Below are positions 9,139 to 17,491 of a stretch of DNA of 64,000 bases, one piece after another. Positions within the stretch are counted from its first letter, which is position 1, and every line of letters begins with the position of its first letter. The translations under genes were made by a program, and so were the position numbers. The notes under the pieces were generated by a model. That model did not search any database, was not told the origin of the DNA, and worked only from the letters and a program-made list of their open reading frames with translations. The DNA lies in the NCBI RefSeq assembly GCF_001027745.1, contig NZ_LECU01000009.1, positions 112,983 through 176,982 on the forward strand. Reading direction: 5' to 3'. The DNA is from Pedobacter sp. BMA. Lineage in GTDB: Bacteria; Bacteroidota; Bacteroidia; Sphingobacteriales; Sphingobacteriaceae.

Positions 9139-9354
9139 CTATTTAAAATGCTTTACGAAAGTCCGTTGGTGTTGGTTTGTTTTGGCCCTAAACAAACGAC
9201 TAAAAGATTGCGGAGTTGTAAATCCTAACTGATAGGCGATTTCAGATATAGACAGTGACGTTGTCGATAGTTTTTCCTTGGCCAGGATTATTATGACTTG
9301 CCAGAAGCTTGGCAAGCAGTATGGTTGATAGTGCCTTTTTAAATCTATTCTGAA
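9139..9354 (-). pseudogene. C-terminal AraC-family HTH fragment
   Basis: Minus-strand codons ending at the TAG (9139-9141) encode LAKEKLSTTSLSISEIAYQL and GFTTPQSFSRLFRAKT, the second helix-turn-helix of AraC regulators (SISEIAYQLGF, QSFSRLF). No start codon and no first HTH are present; the preceding 25 codons are degenerate. The frame is the same as that of the gene at 9355-9888, separated only by its TAA, but that protein shows no AraC features, so this is probably a relic and not a fusion. Confidence 0.6.
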
Positions 9355-9888
9355 TTATAAACCCTCATAGCTTTCCTGCGCATTAGTTAGCCAAACGTTG
9401 CCATCAATGATGTCAGGCGCTATGGTGTCATAATTATAACGAATTTGTTCTAAACACATTTTTATCTTTGCATCAGTGCTACCGATATATCGATTTAATC
9501 GTCTATAATCAATGTCTAAAGATTTTTCTGTTCTTAAACTCAGTAAAATGTGCATATCAACAGCATGCCCCAAACTGGAAGTAAAGTCGATATTATATAT
9601 TCGATCATTTACAATGCTACAGTTGATATCTTTCCCAGGCTGAAATACAAACGCCAAATCGAGCAGTCTTCTGGTTATCACCGAACTTATTGAGATGTTT
9701 ATTCTATACACATTCAGTTCCCTACTCAGTGTTTCAAATACCGGCTCTTTGGCAGTATAGCCTAAAGCTGAATAGGCTGGAAAAAATACCTCATCTCTAA
9801 GTTTAGGTATAAGGAGTAGCGCGTCCAAATCTTGAGGCGCTATTAATCCATTTTTATTTAGCCCATATAAGGCTTCTTTCCATTTCAT
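9355..9888 (-). CDS. Hypothetical protein
   Basis: The 177-residue soluble protein has no signal peptide or membrane segment. Visible features are LYGLNKNGLIAPQDLDALLL near the N-terminus, RRLLDLAFVFQPGKDINCSI in the middle, and a C-terminal helical part (MCLEQIRYNYDTIAP). I do not recognise a family. It lies next to an AraC fragment and a long non-coding stretch, so it may be accessory DNA. Coding is supported by length and codon texture only. Confidence 0.5.
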   Translation of the reverse strand: MKWKEALYGLNKNGLIAPQDLDALLLIPKLRDEVFFPAYSALGYTAKEPVFETLSRELNVYRINISISSVITRRLLDLAFVFQPGKDINCSIVNDRIYNIDFTSSLGHAVDMHILLSLRTEKSLDIDYRRLNRYIGSTDAKIKMCLEQIRYNYDTIAPDIIDGNVWLTNAQESYEGL

Positions 9889-10192
9889 AGAACGGTTTTT
9901 TTAAGTGTTAGATATTGTTGGCCTAATATCGATAACATTATCACCTTGAGCAAGTTTATATGCTAACCTGGTATAGTCCTTTTCGAACAAAAAAATAAAA
10001 AAAAATCTCGCCCTGCGCTACTTTAGAGTGCATTTATCCCCCTATATCACCCGGGGGTACGGTACCATGGGTACTGCCATACTTTTTCGATTTTCGTTCC
10101 CTTTGTCTTGTTGGTGCTGACAAGCCTATACCGGTTAAGCGGCAATCAGTACCATCGAGTTAATTAATTTTTTTATTTAATCCTTTAAAACA
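9889..10192. other. Intergenic region before the lysis-like cluster
   Basis: About 300 bases with no gene. It holds an A-run at about 9992-10007 and a dyad-rich patch at about 10055-10075 (GGTACGGTACCATGGGTACT), where GGTACC and GTAC repeats could form alternative small hairpins. No clear TAnnTTTG promoter was found in front of the DUF6266 gene. Confidence 0.4.
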
Positions 10193-10840
10193 ATGGGACT
10201 TATTAAACAGGGAATCCTTGGTGGATTCCGCAAGAAAACAGGAACAGTAGTGGGTGCTTACTGGCGTTCATTAGATGTAATCAGGGGATTGCCCCGCAGT
10301 AGCGGTAAGGCGCCTACTCAAAAACAATTGATGCAGCAGGCGAAGTTTGGTTTGGTTACCGGATTTTTAAGCAACTTCAGTGCTTTGATTGATCGTGGTT
10401 TTGGTGCTTCAGGTGAGGTGTCTACACCGATGAATGTGGCGGTGGCCTGGCACCTGAAAAATGCAGTTATTGGCGACTATCCGGATTATGAGATCGACCT
10501 GAGTATGCTTCGTTTCAGCAATGGTAAACTGGAAATGCCAGCAGAATTTCTGGTAGAGCCGGAAGCAGGCGGTGTGGTTAACATTGGATGGTCTCATACG
10601 GAGGCCGACGATAAGTACATCGACGGTACGGATAGCTTGAGTGTATTGGTGTATAACACAGTGAAATCTAAATTCATGAGGTTTTCATTGGTAGCACCAC
10701 GCTCGGCTAAAACCTATAGCCTGCAATTACCAGCAAGCTTTGTGGGAGATGCGGTGCAGATTTATGTGGCCTTTAGCTCTACGATTAAGGCTTACACGAA
10801 CAGCGATAGTGCCAACATTTCCGAACTGACGGTGGTGTAA
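10193..10840 (+). CDS. DUF6266 family protein
   Basis: The 215-residue protein starts with MGLIKQGILGGFRKKTGTVV and GAYWRSLDVIRGLPRSS, the N-terminal signature of DUF6266, found in Sphingobacteriaceae and relatives, often in several copies. The remainder is beta-rich with no membrane segment. The N-terminal glycine-rich part recalls phage-like structural proteins, but no role has been established to my knowledge. It is the first gene of a four-gene plus-strand cluster with a small membrane protein, a CHAP hydrolase and a spanin-like lipoprotein. A strong hairpin separates it from the next gene, so expression may be uncoupled. Confidence 0.8.
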   Translation: MGLIKQGILGGFRKKTGTVVGAYWRSLDVIRGLPRSSGKAPTQKQLMQQAKFGLVTGFLSNFSALIDRGFGASGEVSTPMNVAVAWHLKNAVIGDYPDYEIDLSMLRFSNGKLEMPAEFLVEPEAGGVVNIGWSHTEADDKYIDGTDSLSVLVYNTVKSKFMRFSLVAPRSAKTYSLQLPASFVGDAVQIYVAFSSTIKAYTNSDSANISELTVV

Positions 10841-10862
10841 CCTTCCAATTATTTATTCTGAT

Positions 10863-10921
10863 TACCGCCCGGCCAGTCTGAGAGATGCTAAAAGCAACAA
10901 AGGCAGAAGTGCCGGGCGGTA
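10863..10921 (+). terminator. Long-loop hairpin after the DUF6266 gene
   Basis: TACCGCCCGGC (10863-10873) is perfectly complementary to GCCGGGCGGTA (10911-10921), an 11-bp stem, followed by TTTTATT. The 37-base loop is long for an intrinsic terminator. It may terminate or attenuate transcription into the three lysis-like genes downstream, or be a processing or regulatory structure. Confidence 0.6.
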
Positions 10922-10947
10922 TTTTATTCAACTTTAAATTATTCATT

Positions 10948-11322
10948 ATGAAAACTTTATTATTTCAGCTCCGTAAAGGAGATTTATTATTTCGTGTTTT
11001 TCTCGTGCTACTGGTGGCATCAGTATTAACAACTGCCTGGCGGGTGTTACCCCTGTTGCTGGGCACTGGCGATGCTACCGTAGGACTGGTAGACGCCGGT
11101 ATATGGCAACTCGCATTTTTCAGTTTGATTTGCTGGTTCTGTCTGTTGATGTTATCACTTGGCTTGTTTACCCTTTTGCGAAAGCAACTCGCATTACCCT
11201 CAGTTCATTTTATGGTTTCACAATTCAAAAATTTACAATCATGGCAACAGTTAAGTTTTTATTATGCCTGTTTTGCGCTGCTGTTATTGGCTGGAGTGGG
11301 TTGTTTGGTAGCCGTGTTTTAA
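10948..11322 (+). CDS. Small three-TM membrane protein, holin-like
   Basis: The 124-residue protein has a charged N-terminus (MKTLLFQLRKGDLLFR) and three predicted membrane spans, about residues 15-38, 52-76 and 103-123. Size and topology match class I holins, but holins share little sequence, so this rests on context: the next two genes encode a CHAP-type wall hydrolase and a spanin-like lipoprotein. I chose ATG 10948 over the upstream 10885 because the extra 21 residues overlap the hairpin and look non-coding. Its last 82 bases overlap the start of the hydrolase gene in another frame, an arrangement usual in compact lysis cassettes. Confidence 0.6.
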   Translation: MKTLLFQLRKGDLLFRVFLVLLVASVLTTAWRVLPLLLGTGDATVGLVDAGIWQLAFFSLICWFCLLMLSLGLFTLLRKQLALPSVHFMVSQFKNLQSWQQLSFYYACFALLLLAGVGCLVAVF

Positions 11323-11789
11323 ATCCGGAATTGCGTGTACAGCCCACACGTCAGCTGATCCTTCAGGTTGCTGAGAGTCAGCTGGGAATTCATGAAGCCA
11401 CCGGCCACAACGATGGTGAAGTGGTAGAAAGATACCTCCTTTATACGGGCAATACCAAAGGCGATCCCTGGTGTGCTTCATTTGTGAGCTGGGTGTACGG
11501 GCAAGCGGGTTGCCGGCAACCCCGAACCGCCTGGAGCCCATCCTTGCTTCCGCTCAGCAAACGCACCAGCAATCCTGAGCCAGCCGATGTATTTGGCGTT
11601 TATTTTCCGGGCCTTAAGCGCATCGCTCATTGTGGTATAGTAAAAATGCAACGCGGCTCATGGATCATTACCGTGGAGGGAAACACCAATGTTGCCGGGA
11701 GCCGCGAGGGTGATGGGGTGTACAGCAAGTACCGGCATATCCGCACCATCAAATATTTTGCCAGCTGGCTGAAAGGGAACAAGTCATGA
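11241..11789 (+). CDS. CHAP-domain peptidoglycan hydrolase (endolysin-like) with N-terminal signal or anchor
   Basis: The 182-residue protein begins with a hydrophobic segment (VKFLLCLFCAAVIGWSGLFG), a signal peptide or signal-anchor. The rest is a CHAP/TIGR02594-like cysteine peptidase-amidase: ILQVAESQLGIHEATGHNDG, then GDPWCASFVSWVYGQAG with catalytic Cys78, then RIAHCGIV with His130, and VEGNTN with Glu146/Asn148 as third residue. ATG 11241 is preferred over 11103 because it starts at the hydrophobic segment. It overlaps the holin-like gene by 82 bases and the next gene by 4 (ATGA). A secreted hydrolase next to a holin-like gene suggests controlled lysis or cell-wall remodelling. Confidence 0.75.
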   Translation: MATVKFLLCLFCAAVIGWSGLFGSRVLNPELRVQPTRQLILQVAESQLGIHEATGHNDGEVVERYLLYTGNTKGDPWCASFVSWVYGQAGCRQPRTAWSPSLLPLSKRTSNPEPADVFGVYFPGLKRIAHCGIVKMQRGSWIITVEGNTNVAGSREGDGVYSKYRHIRTIKYFASWLKGNKS

Positions 11790-12226
11790 AGCATTTATTA
11801 TTACTGTTGGCAGCCTGCCTGGTGGCCTGCACTACTTTACGGAAAGATGCCGCGAATGCTTCATTAACTGCAAGTAGCAACCTGCAAACCGAACTGATAG
11901 CTACGCGGCAATGGACGGCAATGAGTAACGATAGCAGCGATAGCGAATTGCAATGGCACATTTGGCCGAAAGGTATCGTTTTTTATTCGCCCGATAGTGG
12001 TTTTAAAGGAGAGGTAGAAATGATGGAACTTTGGAAAAGGGATAGTCGAAAGGTGGAAACAAAAACGACAGGAGTGGCTATGGTAACACAGAAACAACAG
12101 GCGCAGCAAAGGATAAAGGAAAAGAAGGCAGCTGTGAATAGTACGAAGGTTGGAATTGCCTGGTGGTACTGGGTAGCGGGTGGGCTGGTTTTGGTAGCTT
12201 GGCTGTGGTGGAAAGTGGGGAGATAA
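11786..12226 (+). CDS. Lipoprotein with C-terminal membrane helix, unimolecular-spanin-like
   Basis: The 146-residue protein has a lipoprotein signal peptide (MKHLLLLLAACLVAC) with lipobox LVAC and Cys15 as acylation site. A periplasmic middle of about 100 residues includes a Gln/Lys-rich probable coiled coil (QKQQAQQRIKEKK). A membrane helix closes the C-terminus (WWYWVAGGLVLVAWLWWKVG). Anchoring in the outer membrane by lipid and in the inner membrane by a terminal helix is the topology of u-spanins, which fuse the two membranes at the end of phage lysis. The start codon overlaps the stop of the CHAP gene (ATGA), implying translational coupling. Function is inferred from topology and context. 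A truncated second copy lies at 18962. Confidence 0.6.
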   Translation: MKHLLLLLAACLVACTTLRKDAANASLTASSNLQTELIATRQWTAMSNDSSDSELQWHIWPKGIVFYSPDSGFKGEVEMMELWKRDSRKVETKTTGVAMVTQKQQAQQRIKEKKAAVNSTKVGIAWWYWVAGGLVLVAWLWWKVGR

Positions 12227-12286
12227 GCCAATGAAACTTTTTTCCTGTCCTGGTGTTGAATAGTCAGTTATTTAACAACCGGAAAG

Positions 12287-13261
12287 ATGGAATTCAACAG
12301 CGCAACACTTAAAAACAAAACGGCGGTCATCACGGGCGCTTCGAGCGGGGTAGGACTGGCAACTGCTGAGGCTTTTGCTAAAGCAGGTTGCAATCTGGTT
12401 ATCGCGGCCAGGGGAGAAGAAGCATTATCAAACGCGGCAAGCCGTTGCTTAAGTTATGGTGTATCGGTAAAGGTTGTGCCCACCGATGTTTCTGATTACG
12501 ATCAGGTAACTCACCTGGTGAATGAGGCCCTGGCTGTTAACGGTGCAATCGATTTCTGGGTAAATAATGCAGGTGTAATGGCCAGTGGCAAATTTGAGGA
12601 AATTCCCATTGAAGTGAGCCATCAGGTGGTTAAAACTAATCTTTTTGGCTACATGAATGGTGCACATGCAGTGCTCCCGGTTTTTAAAAAGCAGGGAAGA
12701 GGTGTGCTGATTAACAATGTTTCTATCGGGGGATTTATGCCGGCGCCTTACAGTGCAGCTTATTCAGCAACTAAATTCGGAATTAAAGGGATGATGGAAT
12801 GCCTGCAGGGGGAGCTGTCTGACGAGGCCGATATTCATGTATGTAACCTTTATCCGCAACTTCAACGCTCAACAGGAAATATGCATTCTGCGAAATACTC
12901 CGGACTCGAATTCAAAGTTCCCCCTACGGCAGCCGATCCGCGTGATACTGCGGAACAACTGCTTAGCCTTGCCATTCACCCCAGAAAAGACAAATTTCCG
13001 GATTTCCAGTCATGGGCATTAAAAACAATGCATGGTGTTTTTCCTCGCCTGCTGGTGAACACGGCTTCTGCCGGAATGCGGGTATTGATGAAAATCAAAC
13101 AAGGCGCGCCTACTTCGGGCAACATCCTTAACCACTCGGATAAACCTTACAAAATTTATGGTGAAACAAGCCTTCCTGTGCCATCACGCAAAACAAAAGT
13201 TGCATTGGGCTTAGGGGTATTGGCGCTGATTGGTGTGCTGATATCAGCGCGGAAGGATTAG
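12287..13261 (+). CDS. SDR-family oxidoreductase with C-terminal membrane helix
   Basis: This 324-residue classical short-chain dehydrogenase has the nucleotide-binding TGASSGVG, the NNAG motif (WVNNAGVM), and catalytic YSAAYSATKFG with the Tyr-xxx-Lys pair. It is longer than the usual 250 residues: the C-terminus adds about 60 residues ending in a hydrophobic helix (VALGLGVLALIGVLISARKD), which probably tethers it to the membrane. Substrate is unknown. It follows the lysis-like cluster by 60 bases but encodes an unrelated function, and is closed by a bidirectional terminator. Confidence 0.85.
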   Translation: MEFNSATLKNKTAVITGASSGVGLATAEAFAKAGCNLVIAARGEEALSNAASRCLSYGVSVKVVPTDVSDYDQVTHLVNEALAVNGAIDFWVNNAGVMASGKFEEIPIEVSHQVVKTNLFGYMNGAHAVLPVFKKQGRGVLINNVSIGGFMPAPYSAAYSATKFGIKGMMECLQGELSDEADIHVCNLYPQLQRSTGNMHSAKYSGLEFKVPPTAADPRDTAEQLLSLAIHPRKDKFPDFQSWALKTMHGVFPRLLVNTASAGMRVLMKIKQGAPTSGNILNHSDKPYKIYGETSLPVPSRKTKVALGLGVLALIGVLISARKD

Positions 13262-13324
13262 TATTCGTTGACGCTATCGGAGTTAAAAAAACATTAGTGT
13301 TAATATGGTCAACAGCACTTATAA

Positions 13325-13356
13325 CAAAGCCCCGGACTTTTGGTTCCGGGGCTTTG
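13325..13356. terminator. Bidirectional intrinsic terminator
   Basis: CAAAGCCCCGGA and TCCGGGGCTTTG form a perfect 12-bp stem with an 8-base loop. It lies between the convergent SDR gene and the PepSY gene and probably serves both strands; the T-rich tail is better on the plus strand. Confidence 0.8.
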
Positions 13357-13359
13357 TGT

Positions 13360-14640
13360 TTATATTTCTACAAGTACTTTTTCTTGTGATTTGGAAGGGA
13401 CCGCATCGGGTTCCCTGGTCAGGCTTTTCTCCGGCTGTTTACGCTTTTTCTTAAACTTCCGGCCGTACCATACCAGAAATCCGGTAATGGGTAAACTGGC
13501 GCCAATAAGTGAAGCCAGTAAGGCCATCACCTTACCCGGAAATCCCAGGATACTGCCTACATGGATATCGTAATTCATCTTTCGCAATTTCTGCCCGAAG
13601 GAGGCCTGCGCATAGGTTACTGAATAGGCATCTTGTCGCTTTAACTCCTTCAGGTTATGTTGGTCAAAAGTGTAGCCCTGACTATTATAAAACTGCCCTT
13701 TATTGGGGTACACGGTGATGTTGATGGCGGCTTTAGCATCGGACGTATCTGCGAAGCTATAATAAAAACCCATTGATTTAGGGTGGCGCGCAATGACCTG
13801 TTCCCAGGCCAGATCCATTGCTTTTTCGGGCGCATAACCTGTTCCTTTTAAGGTGGAATCTGAGCTCAAACGTTTGAATTCGGCCAGCTTATCGCCACCT
13901 GAACTAACCCAGTACAAGCCTTCACTATACCATTTAATACCATACACCATCCCGGTAAGGGCAATAGCCGCCAGGAACAACAACGCATAGAAGCCCATTA
14001 CGTTGTGAAGATCGAGGTTTACCCGTTTAAAAGAGGCTCCCCATTTAATCTTGAAACTCTTATCACGCGTTGATTTATTCCATTTCTTTGGGTACCACCA
14101 GATCAGTCCGGTGATAAGTAAAACAACAAAGATTAACGTGCCGTAGTTCACTATGGGACGCCCGATTTCGGAAGGCATCCATAGAAAGCGGTGGCCGTTT
14201 AAAATGAACCGGAAGAAATCGGATTCACCGGGTTTGTGCTCCTCGGTACTAATTACCTCGCCCGTATAAGGATTTACTTTGAGGATGGTATTTCCCGTAC
14301 GACGATCGCCCAGACCGGCATTAGCCGCCCGTAAATTTAAGTTGATGGCCCGGCCTTGCTGGTAATTGGCATAGGAGGGTGCCTTTTCCGGGTAAAGCTG
14401 CGCCGCGATCTGCATCAGTTCAGAGGGTTTAACAACAGGCCGATCTTGCCAGTCTACCTTAGTTTCAGGCTCGAGCAAACCGGTGATCTCTTCATTGAAT
14501 ACCCAGATGCAACCGGTGAGGCATACAATTAGTACAATGACGCCTGATATTAACCCCAGCCACAAGTGCAGCCAGTTGTTGACGCGCTTAAATGGCGTAT
14601 CTTTTTGCTTCTTTTTTCCGGGGCCTTGATTCTTCGTCAT
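13360..14640 (-). CDS. PepSY-associated TM helix domain protein (siderophore-uptake partner)
   Basis: The 426-residue inner-membrane protein has a basic N-terminus, a first TM with LWLGLISGVIVLIVCLTGCI, two periplasmic PepSY-like regions, and further TMs near 160-180, 215-235 and 370-390, including NGHRFLWMP and DLHNVMGFYALLFLAAIALT with heme-ligand-like histidines. This is the PepSY_TM family (PF03929), often found beside TonB-dependent siderophore receptors and proposed to reduce or process imported ferric siderophores. Here it follows the receptor gene by 28 bases on the same strand, so they form an operon. Confidence 0.85.
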   Translation of the reverse strand: MTKNQGPGKKKQKDTPFKRVNNWLHLWLGLISGVIVLIVCLTGCIWVFNEEITGLLEPETKVDWQDRPVVKPSELMQIAAQLYPEKAPSYANYQQGRAINLNLRAANAGLGDRRTGNTILKVNPYTGEVISTEEHKPGESDFFRFILNGHRFLWMPSEIGRPIVNYGTLIFVVLLITGLIWWYPKKWNKSTRDKSFKIKWGASFKRVNLDLHNVMGFYALLFLAAIALTGMVYGIKWYSEGLYWVSSGGDKLAEFKRLSSDSTLKGTGYAPEKAMDLAWEQVIARHPKSMGFYYSFADTSDAKAAINITVYPNKGQFYNSQGYTFDQHNLKELKRQDAYSVTYAQASFGQKLRKMNYDIHVGSILGFPGKVMALLASLIGASLPITGFLVWYGRKFKKKRKQPEKSLTREPDAVPSKSQEKVLVEI

Positions 14641-14668
14641 TGTACTTTTTTTTATAAATCAGATCAGC

Positions 14669-17152
14669 TTATTTAAACCTGTAAGTAAGGCTCAATCTCG
14701 CATTGCGTGGAACCTCGTAGATGTAGGTATAGTAAGAAACCGATGTGGCAGTTTCAGTGGCTAGTTTGGTATAGGATCCCTGCGTCAGCAACCGGCGATC
14801 CATCAGGTTATTTACTACCGCTGCGATGGTTATTTTACCTTTCTCATATGAAACACCTGCATCGAAACGGTAATAATCAGGCAGCATCAACGGAACAGAA
14901 GTTGATCCGGCGTAACGGTCCAGTTGGATCTGGTAACCCGCACTTAATCCAAAACCGTTCAGCAACGACCCTTGTTTCTGGTAGCGGTAAGATAACCAGC
15001 CATTGGTAATGTGCTTGGCAGAGTTAGGCGTATTCCTGCCTATTAATTCAGGTTTAGCATCTTCACTGATGGTGGCATCGGTAAACGCGTAGTTTAACAC
15101 GAGATTCAGGCCACGGGTAATTTCACCGTTTACATCCAGTTCAATACCTTTTGAGATGACGCCGCCCAATTGAATCTGTGCATTTGGATTTAAAGCCAGG
15201 TGTGCCGGGTCGAGGTCGGCAGTTAATACATTAGACTTTTTGATGCGGAAAGCAGCCGCCGTTACGTTCCATCTGCCATCGAAGAAATCTTTCTTTAAAC
15301 CCAGTTCGATGTTATTACCGCGGATAGGCTTGAAAGGATTTCCGGCATAGTCCTGACCGGCAACAGGCAGGAAGCTCTGATCGTAAAGGGTATAGGCACT
15401 GAAATCTTTCGCAACGGTAACACTTAAACCAGCCCTCGGACTGAAAACATTATCGGATATTTGTGTAAGGTTGGTTTTACCCACGGTTACTGCATGTGTA
15501 AAACGACCGGCTAAGGTTAAACGCACACGTCCATCCAGCATGCGGAGTTCATCCTGTAAGTAAGCACCGGTATAAGTGAGGTTAGTGGCATATACATTTG
15601 ATCCCGAACGGTTCTGAATACTGCGTGAACGATCGAAAACAGGGATATTACCGAAAGGAATACCATACACCGGATTGTAAATATTAAAGGTTGCATTATT
15701 TGCCAACTGCAGATCAGGTTTGGTTACGCTGGAGAAATCGCCCCAGGTTTTCAGGTTACCCATATCTAGTCCGCCGAGAATGCGGTGCACAACAGCGCCC
15801 GTAGCCACGTCGCCCATCAAGCTTACCTGTAGGTTTTTGTTAATGGCCAGCTCCTCACTGATATTGAGGTAACGCTTCATATCGCCATTGGCTGCGATGG
15901 TGGATGGCCATGGGGTACCGCCATCTAAACCATAACGGAGATAGGCTGCCTGCGCATTGATTTTCCAGTCTTTGTTTAAACGGTGGCTGAAATAAAGGGT
16001 GGCATTGTGGTCATAAAGCTTTGCCGGGTCCAGTGCCGGGTCGCCCAGAAAGAAACTGGGATCGGTATCTGCGAAACCTTTTGGCGAAAAACCATATGTG
16101 CCCAGTGCCTGTGCCTCCACGTGTTGTGTAGTATATTCAGCGGTGACTAAGGTATTGCTGTCGATTTGATAGCTGATTACTGGCGCGATGATATATTTAT
16201 CGGTGTAATTGTATTTGTTGTAACTGTCTTTAGATTGTGCGGCCACATTCAGGCGGAATAATAACTTGCCATCGCGACTTAATTTCCCATCGAGGTCTAC
16301 AGCTGCGCGTGCCAGGTTATAACCACCGGCCGCTACACTTACCGAACTGTTGTTTTGACCGGTAGGTTTCTTGGTAACCACATTATAAATACCGCCGGGC
16401 TCGCCGTTGGCCATCATAAAGCCAGATGGGCCTTTCACGAATTCAATGCGGTCAATGGTTGCCGCATCGTCGGCCAATGGTCCCCATGGCATTTTTTGGT
16501 TCATCCCGTTGCGGAAGGCAGGAATACTGGTACCGCGCATAAAAATATTGGCATATTGTGCATCCCAGTGGCCTACGCGTAACGTACCGCTCACATTTCT
16601 GGTGATGCCATCAACAATATCAAAAACCTGCTGATCAGCCAGTACCTTGCCGGTTACCACCTGGATGTTCTGAGGTACTTCGATCAGCGGTGATTGTAAA
16701 CGCAATGAAGGCGAAACTTTATCTACTTTATATTTTTTCTTATTGGTGTTTACCTGTACCTCGTTTAATTCCGAATGATTTTCTTTTAACGAAAAATCGG
16801 CAATAATGGTACTGCGGGAGGAAACATGGATCTGTTTTTCCTTTGGAAAAAGGCCGACTGCTGAAACCACAAGGGTATAATCGCCAACCGGTACACGTCG
16901 GATCTGGTATAAGCCATCCTCGTCGGTAACCGCGCCCAGGCGGGTGCCTTTCAACACTACCGTTACATTTGCAGCTACGCCACCATCAGCAGTGGTGATC
17001 CGGCCTCTCACTACTCCGGTTTGTTCGTCATTGCGGTACTTCGGAAGACTAGCTGTATTATAAATGGCTGTCAGATCATGAGCAGAACTGGCCTGAACTG
17101 CAAATATTGCGGTGCAGCACACACCTAAGCGTAAGATTTTCTTAAATTGCAT
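14669..17152 (-). CDS. TonB-dependent siderophore receptor
   Basis: This 827-residue outer-membrane receptor has a signal peptide, then a carboxypeptidase-like regulatory domain (GVVRGRITTADGGVAANVTV, about residues 47-125), a plug domain (IEVPQNIQVVTGKVLADQQ, FMRGTSIPAFRNG, RIEFVKGPSGFMMANGEPGG), and a 22-strand barrel ending in the aromatic-rich LSLTYRFK typical of outer-membrane insertion. The plug motifs are those of the FhuA/FoxA siderophore class. It is first in an operon with the PepSY gene. Iron control is likely from function, but I did not identify a Fur site. Confidence 0.9.
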   Translation of the reverse strand: MQFKKILRLGVCCTAIFAVQASSAHDLTAIYNTASLPKYRNDEQTGVVRGRITTADGGVAANVTVVLKGTRLGAVTDEDGLYQIRRVPVGDYTLVVSAVGLFPKEKQIHVSSRSTIIADFSLKENHSELNEVQVNTNKKKYKVDKVSPSLRLQSPLIEVPQNIQVVTGKVLADQQVFDIVDGITRNVSGTLRVGHWDAQYANIFMRGTSIPAFRNGMNQKMPWGPLADDAATIDRIEFVKGPSGFMMANGEPGGIYNVVTKKPTGQNNSSVSVAAGGYNLARAAVDLDGKLSRDGKLLFRLNVAAQSKDSYNKYNYTDKYIIAPVISYQIDSNTLVTAEYTTQHVEAQALGTYGFSPKGFADTDPSFFLGDPALDPAKLYDHNATLYFSHRLNKDWKINAQAAYLRYGLDGGTPWPSTIAANGDMKRYLNISEELAINKNLQVSLMGDVATGAVVHRILGGLDMGNLKTWGDFSSVTKPDLQLANNATFNIYNPVYGIPFGNIPVFDRSRSIQNRSGSNVYATNLTYTGAYLQDELRMLDGRVRLTLAGRFTHAVTVGKTNLTQISDNVFSPRAGLSVTVAKDFSAYTLYDQSFLPVAGQDYAGNPFKPIRGNNIELGLKKDFFDGRWNVTAAAFRIKKSNVLTADLDPAHLALNPNAQIQLGGVISKGIELDVNGEITRGLNLVLNYAFTDATISEDAKPELIGRNTPNSAKHITNGWLSYRYQKQGSLLNGFGLSAGYQIQLDRYAGSTSVPLMLPDYYRFDAGVSYEKGKITIAAVVNNLMDRRLLTQGSYTKLATETATSVSYYTYIYEVPRNARLSLTYRFK

Positions 17153-17198
17153 TTACTTTTAATTTGATGTTAGAAGTTGTTGGGCTTAGCGCCCTAAC

Positions 17199-17231
17199 GC
17201 CACACGGGGTCGGATCCGTGTGGCATTTTTT
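17199..17231 (+). promoter_or_regulatory. Hairpin with plus-strand T-tract upstream of the siderophore receptor gene
   Basis: GCCACACGG and CCGTGTGGC form a 9-bp stem with an 8-base loop, followed on the plus strand by ATTTTTT. Nothing on the plus strand nearby ends here, and on the minus strand the structure would sit in the leader of the receptor mRNA without a T-tract. It may terminate antisense transcription or act in the leader. The remainder of 17153-17491 holds no gene I can support. Confidence 0.5.
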
Positions 17232-17491
17232 GCAAAGTTAAGTTTATTGAGAATAAATCCAAATAAAGTTCCCAAATTGAGAATTGGGTTGAAGTTGAGG
17301 AGGGAGTTGCAGACTGGCTGGGTTTGGGAAGAGGAGGATCGAGGGTAAGCATCTATTTTATGCTCTTCGACAGTTAAGATAGCTTATGAATACTCGCAGC
17401 CTGATTACATAAATGCTTTCAATAGTTACGCAAAAATTCCTGCCCAATATTTGAACAGGAACTTGGAGGCTAAATCTTGTTTGGGCAATTT

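Noticed and set aside
9139..9888. Functional fusion of the unknown gene with an AraC domain by stop readthrough
   Set aside because: The AraC part is degraded at its N-terminus and lacks the first HTH; nothing in the sequence supports readthrough.
11103..11240. CHAP protein start at 11103
   Set aside because: The extra 46 codons overlap the holin-like gene and look like frame-shifted membrane sequence; ATG 11241 directly precedes the signal-like segment.
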